Of a stretch of DNA of 64,000 bases, positions 58,008 to 64,000 are shown piece after piece; position 1 is the stretch's first letter, and every line of letters begins with the position of its first letter. The notes under the pieces are model-generated. The model searched no databases. It was not told where the DNA came from and worked only from the letters and a program-made list of their open reading frames with translations. The translations under genes were made by a program, and so were the position numbers. The stretch comes from Annona cherimola (taxonomy: Eukaryota > Streptophyta > Magnoliopsida > Magnoliales > Annonaceae), in the NCBI GenBank assembly GCA_030490835.1, contig CM059973.1, positions 50,534,008 through 50,598,007 of the forward strand. Direction: 5' to 3'.

Positions 58008-58491
58008 CAGAGTATTAGTTTCATTGAACCTCAATATATTTAATTTTTCTATTCCGAAACTTTTGTACTTTATGATCTAGGATCCTTATTCTAACCAATC
58101 ATATCTTCCATACTTAGTTAACCTTAGCTAACCTGCATATAGGGAATTCCACCTGTATTATCTTGTTAGTTTCCTCCACCGGTAGTGCATGTGTGATTAC
58201 ATATTGGCAAGTTATGACTAACTGGTTATCATTAAAATCAAACAAAGTCATTGTTAAGCTTTCTAAAATTTAATCCATACCTATAACCACCTTATTCTCT
58301 TGCTCCTGTGACTCCAATTGAGTTAGGGCATGCACATGTACCGGTTTCGCAGAGGTAACATGTCGGTTAGCTGCTCCAGTTATCCTTGGTTGGGCTGATC
58401 TTCCATGTCTTTGCAACGTTTATACCTTATTCGGACAATTTGAGGCGATATGCCCTACTTGGTTACAAATGTAGCATCTAATACCAATTTC
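58008..58491 (-). mobile_element. Internal region of gypsy element A, right of the copia insertion
   Basis: The sequence continues from 47113 and matches 40890-41420 of element B, for example TAACCTGCATA and GGTAGTGCATG. It ends at a PBS-like TGGTATTAGATGC on minus (58474-58486). Confidence 0.75.
58416..58476 (-). pseudogene. Gag zinc-knuckle remnant of element A fused to the PBS
   Basis: On minus it encodes RCYICNQVGHIASNCPNK, one intact CCHC knuckle. Its first codons (AGATGC) overlap the PBS-like sequence, so all of the leader and N-terminal gag has been deleted. There is no start codon. Confidence 0.75.
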
Positions 58492-58659
58492 TGTGGTATC
58501 ATACCTATCATATTACATAGATATAACTTATCATCTATTCACATAGATTTCATCTCATCTCATAGTTATCATCTCAATCACATACTTATCATCTTGTCAC
58601 ATAGACATATGATTTAATTTCATAAATATAGTTATCATATCACATGCATACATTTTATG

Positions 58660-58775
58660 CATTCCCATATACCATAACATATTCACTAATCATTCATTAG
58701 ACATCATATAGAAGTTTATTACTTTCACTTATCATTTTTCACATGTTTTTCACAATTTACACATTGTGCTCATTT
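58660..58775. repeat. Internal direct duplication, copy 1
   Basis: It is nearly identical to 59545-59659 (about three differences by eye), starting CATTCCCATATACCATAAC. The copies are 885 bp apart in the same orientation. Confidence 0.85.
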
Positions 58776-59544
58776 TCAATGAAAATTATTCATGTAAACC
58801 ATTCATAAATTCCAGTTTTTGGGCATTTCATAAACATTGGATGTGAAAATCCATCATTTTCATTCATGACATTATCCTTCATGTGACGGTACGCTAGCAC
58901 GGAGAATATTCTTTCATGACATGATCCTTTCCATCCTTGGCGCCTAACCTACCGACTTGGCAACGTCAAGGAGGACTCCTTGTCCACTTACTACCTCGAC
59001 TAGCCTGCTTGACTTTCATTTCATACATAACCTTTAGTCATCCCGACATTATATACCTCTTACACATGATATCTTGTCATTCTCATGTAGAGAATTTTTT
59101 GCACAATCCCTTTTAAACATTGTTTCAAAGAAACATCATATAAATTTATACTTCATCATCTTTCATAAAAATTTGTGAAACGGTAATCAAATCACTTATT
59201 TCAATAGAAATATCATTTCAATATACATTTAGACAAGGAATGACCATCCTTAAATACCTTGTAATGAAAACCAAAATCATTTAGAAAATTTGCTTGCTTA
59301 CCTTGCTTGCTTACCTTACTTGCTTTGCTTTCCGTCTCGCGTATCTCTTTGCCTTTGCCTATACATGTAAGAATGACATAGCATTCATATACTTTTCATT
59401 TACTTGTATTCAACTTAGTTTTCCAACCCATTTTCATTAACATTCATAATCCACTTGAATTCCAAGTCGGATGTACATGTACATCCTAACTTATGCATCA
59501 TACCATTCATTTCACTATATGTTTAATACCCATACTTAGGGTAT

Positions 59545-59659
59545 CATTCCCATATACCATAACATATTCATTAATCATTCATTAGACATCATATAGAAGT
59601 TTATTACTTCCACTTATCATTTTTCACATGTTTTTCACAATTTACACATTATGCTCATT
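59545..59659. repeat. Internal direct duplication, copy 2
   Basis: This is the partner of 58660-58775. Here the sequence continues normally into family A LTR sequence (AAGCACTTAGTTAATG), which suggests this is the original position. Confidence 0.8.
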
Positions 59660-60461
59660 CTTAAGCACTTAGTTAATGTCCTAAACCTCAAATATTAATC
59701 TCGAAATTTGAGATTATTATTATTGATCAAAACGGTAACATAATCTACGTGTTTCATCACATTTTTCATCCATTTTTGCATTTTAATATCTCACATAAAT
59801 AATTCATCATTTATTCATGCTAATCTCTTCATATATGCCCATTTCACAACACATAAATCATGTGTTTATTAAAAATTTTCAAATCAGAAACTTGTCTCTT
59901 ATTTTAGAATAATTAAACGCCTTAATCAACATATAATTTAGGGTTTAATTTCTGAATTTTAATTCATTCATCATAGGGTTCCAAAATAGCAACTTTGGGA
60001 CCCATTTTTCATCCTTTCAACGCCTCTTTTGACACTTAAATCAAAACAGATTTTTAATCCATAAATTTCAGCAATTAATCATGCTTTTATTAATCCAAAT
60101 TTAGGGTATTAACACATGTTTAAAGTCCATAATTCGTTTTCTTCCATAACAGCAACATCTTTATGCATATTGGGTATCCATTTGACCCGTTTTGACGTAT
60201 CCAAACATATGTCCATAAAATCAGATTTAGGGCTAATATTTTCAAACCCTTTGGACACTCAAAGTAACTTAAACATGGGGTATTTTACCCTCCATAACAT
60301 CCATAAATCGTTTAGGCTAATTCATACTTCATACTGTTGGAAACAATGTTCAAAATAATTTAAATTGACCAAAGCCTGAGTTTTGATGATTAACAAGGAC
60401 TTATTTGAGTATATAAGGAGTACTAACATGTTTGACAAATGTTTAAGGAAAGCAAAGAAGT

Positions 60462-61216
60462 CAAGTCGATCTCCAAGTCGACTTGGACTTCGACTTGGGT
60501 GAAGTCGATCCCGAAGTCGACTCAAATATCGACTTGAGAATGAATCCCAAAAGGCAACAGGTGAAGTCGCAGGTCAAGTCGACTCCACTTGCGACTTGGG
60601 AAGTCAAGTCGCAGACGAAGTCGACTCCAGCATCGACTTGGAGTATCCAGAGCTGAAAAGTGGAAACGAACATAACGAAGTCGCAAACGAAGTCGACTCC
60701 AGGTGCGACTTGGGTGAAGTCACAGGCCAGGTCGACTCCATCCACGACTTGAGATGTTCAAACTTTCAAAGATACAGTTTTAAAGATATTCAAGAGGATT
60801 TATCATTCAAGTCCAAGGAATCAAGATGAAAAACAAATGAGTCAATTTCAAAGTTAAGAATCATGTTCTACATTCAAATCAAGTCTATCAAGCTCAAAGT
60901 AAATCTTCAAGCTAGTTTCCAAATGGAGTAAAATTCAAGACATGATGACCAAGTGAGTCCAAAAGCAAAGCAAGAACTCAAAGCTTTCAAATGATTTGCA
61001 AGATTCAAGACATTTCAAGAAGATCAAGGCGTTTCTGCAATAGACCAAGCCAAGTCGCAACCCAAGTCGACTTTAGGATCGACTTGAGTTGAAGTCTGAA
61101 AGCCAAGTCGACCCAAGTCTCAGACTTGAGTTTCTGAAGAACCCAAGTCGCAGGCCAAGTCGACTCCATGTGCGACTTGGAAGCCAAGTCGCAGGCCAAG
61201 TCGACTTCATCTTAGA
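60462..61216. repeat. Interrupted-palindrome array in the solo LTR
   Basis: The organisation is the same as at 48017-48785 but inverted. Several CpGs differ, for example AAGTCACAGG in place of AAGTCGCAGG near 60716. Confidence 0.9.
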
Positions 61217-61651
61217 CTTGGAAAATAACGGTCAAATTTTCGAACGTTGGAGTTCATTTATTGCACGCCAACCACTTCTACAACGTTCATATTTTCCTCT
61301 ATCTATAAAAGGACATTCAAATGAACGTGAGAAAAAAACAAGAGACACTACTCTAAAGATCAAAGAGAGAAAAGAAGTGCAAGAAAGATTTTCAAATACC
61401 TTTTCTTCATACTTGAGTGTTTCAAAGGAAGAAAGAGCTTCAAACTGCAAGTTGCTTCAACAATCATCATACAAGCTACTTTTGATTTCTTCCTCGAGCT
61501 CAAAACTGCCTACACAAATCTGTAAAGTGTAGTTTTTATTCATTTCTTTATTTGGTTGTATAAACCTTGATTTAGCTTAGGTAGCTAAGATCAAGTGTAT
61601 GCAAAGTAGGGTGTGATTGGAGTGAGACTCATCACCTACTTGTGCAAGTAG

Positions 61652-61855
61652 TTGTATATGCCCCCTAGAGCTTTGAATCTAGAAGAGAGCAAGTGGCTCT
61701 AGTTGTATATGCCCCCTAGAGCTTTGAATCTAGAAGAGAGCAAGTGGCTCTAGTTGTATATGCCCCCTAGAGCTTTGAATCTAGAAGAGAGCAAGTGGCT
61801 CTAGTTGTGTATGCCCCCTAGAGCTTTGAATCTAGAAGAGAGCGGTGACTCTAAG
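61652..61855 (+). repeat. 51-bp tandem repeat, four units, in the solo LTR
   Basis: Units start at 61652, 61703, 61754 and 61805 and are the reverse complement of the arrays at 47373 and 56461. Confidence 0.95.
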
Positions 61856-62119
61856 TGTATTCTTGGAATACATAGTGGAACCCAAGTCACAACGGAGTGT
61901 GAGCTTGGAAGAGTGGAGTAGGGAAGGTTTGCCCGAACCACTATAAATCTTGTGTTCTACTTATTATTACTGCTTTATCTTATTTGCTCTCCATTCGCTT
62001 GAAAAGGGGATTAATTTTTTCAAGGGGTTAAGATCTTTGCGTTTACCAAAGAAATTTTAAAGAACCCAATTCACCCCTCCCCTCTTGGGTTTAGCCATCA
62101 ACTCGGGACCAACACATAC

Positions 62120-62730
62120 ATATCATGAAATCATGAAAATCGGGTCATATATGTAACCCTAATTCATACTCTTTCTAAAATTCATAACTCATGATTAAAT
62201 CAACATATATAATTAATATAATAATGAATCATCATATAATCATAATAACACATCAAAACAGCAACATCATATATGAATTTAAGCAAATTTCAACTAAGTT
62301 TATCAACTCATATTCACCCTTAATCACCATTTTCTTCCTCTTGAACCCTTAATTGCATACTTGTTATTAAATCCCCATTCAATACCCTAATCAAGGGCAT
62401 CATGAATCATCCTTTAAGGGTTCATTACGAATCATATTCATGACTCATAAATTGAGTTAGAAAATCTAAGTTTAAATGATTCAAAACATCAAGATAACTT
62501 ACTTGTATTGAATCACATTTGAATCCAAACTTTCCTAGCTTAAATCTCTTTCTTTCTTCCTCTTTTTCCTTCTCTTTTTCTCCTCTTTTTTTCCCTATTT
62601 TCTTGCTGGACTTGGGTCGTTCACAGCCGCAGGAGTTAGGGGGTTTTGCTCCTTAAATTTTTTCTCTCTTAACACCTTTACACATATGGACGTCCATCCT
62701 TATGTAGGCCCCTGATTTTCTAGATTTTTG
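62120..62730 (-). mobile_element. Gypsy-type LTR, right of the solo copia LTR
   Basis: The sequence continues across the solo LTR and matches 46790-46980 and 4310-4560 of family A, for example TTTCCTAGCTTAAATCTC. Confidence 0.65.
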
Positions 62731-63156
62731 GAATGATCCCAAACGAATTATGGATCTTATGGAGGGTAAAATACTCCATGTTTAATGTACTTTGAGTGTC
62801 CAAAAAGGTTTGAAAAGATTAGCCTTAAATTTGATTTTATGGGCATATATTTGGACACGTCAAAACGGGTCAAATGGATATCCAAAATGTGTATGGAAGT
62901 TGCTGTTTCACAAACAAAAAAAATTTAGATTTTAAGTATGTGTTAATATCCTAAATTTGGGTTAAGAAAAACATGATTAATTGTTGGAATTTATGGATTA
63001 GAAAACTGTTTTCAATTAAGTATCAAAAGAGACGTTGAAAGGATAAAAAAACGGGTTCTAATGTTGCTGTTTTGGAACCGTATGATTAGTGGATTAAAAT
63101 TCTGAAATTTAAACCCTAAATTATATGTTAATTAAGGGGTTTAATCATGTTGGAAT
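62731..63156 (+). mobile_element. Inverted gypsy LTR fragment
   Basis: From about 62731 the sequence becomes the reverse complement of 59935-60320 and 46370-46740, for example GGAGGGTAAAATACTCCATG. The change of orientation within a few bases marks a rearrangement junction. Confidence 0.65.
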
Positions 63157-64000
63157 TGTTGGTCCCGAGTTAATGGCAAAACCCAAGAGGGGAGGGGTGA
63201 ATTGGGTTCTTATAAAATTCTTCGGTAAATTAAAACTTAATCCCTTGAAAGCTTAATCCCCTTGATTGAAATAAATAGAGAGCAATGAAATAGTGAAAGC
63301 AATAAGGTAAACAGTAGGCAAGATTTATAGTGGTTCAGGCAACCTCTCCCTACTCCACTCTTCCAAACTCACACACCGTTGTGACTTGGGTTTCACTATG
63401 TATTCCGCGAATACACTTAGAGACTCCGCTCTCTTCTAGATTCCAGCTCTAGGGGGCATACACAAACAGAGCCTATGCTCTCTTCTAGATTCTAGCTCTA
63501 GGGGGCTTGTACACTTGATACAAGTAGGTGATGAGTTCAACTCCAATCACAACTCTACTTGCAACGTCTTGGTTTGTTACAACAAACTCAAACCAAGACC
63601 AATAACAAAGAGTAATGAAAATAAGGAAGATCTACACTTTACAGAGTTGTGTAGGCAAGATTGAGCTCGAGGAAGAATTTGTAGAAGCAACCGGTTGTAT
63701 GTCGTTGAAGCTACTTGCAACTTTAAGCTCTTTCTTCCTTTGAAAATGTATAGATCACTCAAATTTAAAGAAAAGCAAATGGGAGCTCTTGTTTGCACTT
63801 CTTTTCTCTCTTTAGACAATGTAGTGTACTTATTCTCGTTTGCTTGAGTGTCTATTTATAGAATGAGAAAGATTTGAACGTTATAGAAGTGGTTGGTGCG
63901 CAATAAATGTTCCAACGTTCAAAAATTCGAATGTTGGTTCCCCAAGTCGCAACTGGAGTCGACTTCGTGTGCGACTTCAGTTTCGCGTTTCTCAAGTCTG
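63157..64000 (-). mobile_element. LTR of the copia family, cut by the window end
   Basis: It begins TGTTGGTCCCGAGTT and follows the same order as 47114, including a TATA box-like CTATTTATAG region near 63852 (plus) and the start of the palindrome array at 63944. It has only two diverged 51-bp-type units (about 63415-63510). Whether it is a solo LTR or part of a full element lies outside the window. Confidence 0.8.

Larger units (their letters stand above)
58492..60334 (-). mobile_element. Gypsy-type LTR, left of the solo copia LTR
   Basis: It starts TGTGG beside the PBS-like site. 58800-59300 closely matches 42470-42970 of the element B LTR, and 59880-60330 matches 46300-46760 of family A, so the sequence is mosaic. 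A direct duplication of about 115 bp (58660-58775 and 59545-59659) lies inside. Confidence 0.65.
60335..62114 (+). mobile_element. Solo LTR of the copia family, plus orientation
   Basis: At 1780 bp, it is the reverse complement of the LTRs at 47114 and 56202. It begins TGTTGGAAACAATG and ends GGGACCAACA. A perfect target-site duplication CATAC flanks it (60330-60334, 62115-62119). It has the palindrome arrays (60462-61216), a TATA box (61304-61312) and four 51-bp units (61652-61855). No internal sequence remains. It lies in a gypsy LTR, inverted relative to the full-length element. Confidence 0.95.

Overview
The window is nuclear DNA from a flowering plant with a repeat-rich genome. It is AT-rich, its two host genes carry GT-AG introns, and about half of it is nested LTR retrotransposons with many small MITE-type elements between them. 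I cannot name the species from sequence alone.

Layout. 1-5.9 kb is one very long Ty3/gypsy-type solo LTR (154-5887, minus) with a perfect 5-bp target-site duplication. 5.9-11.3 kb is intergenic and filled with MITEs, foldback elements and short tandem repeats. 11.8-16.7 kb holds a complete seven-exon PTI1-like receptor-like cytoplasmic kinase gene on the plus strand (360 aa), with MITEs in introns 3 and 4 and a matching hAT MITE just 3' of it. 21.0-28.1 kb holds a complete minus-strand gene for the 69-residue hinge subunit (QCR6) of mitochondrial complex III. It spreads over about 7 kb, and its ATG codon is split by an intron. 28.5-32.3 kb is more MITE-rich intergenic DNA.

32.3-64 kb is a retrotransposon nest. 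Decayed gypsy-type LTRs, some inverted relative to each other, and internally deleted gypsy elements with gag zinc-knuckle remnants form the older layer. A full-length and apparently young Sirevirus-like Ty1/copia element (47114-58002, minus, TSD GCTTT) sits inside the internal region of one of them. It has separate gag and pol frames and a third open frame downstream of pol. A solo LTR of the same family (60335-62114, plus, TSD CATAC), a truncated older relative (32436-33575) and another LTR running off the window (from 63157) lie nearby.

The two host genes are unrelated in function: immune/stress kinase signalling and respiration. The most unusual feature is a CG-rich array of interrupted palindromes around an AGTCGACT core. 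It fills the copia U3 region upstream of the TATA box and recurs inside the element just upstream of the third open frame, which suggests a shared cis-regulatory module. All coordinates and comparisons were made by eye; boundaries given as approximate may be off by tens of bases.
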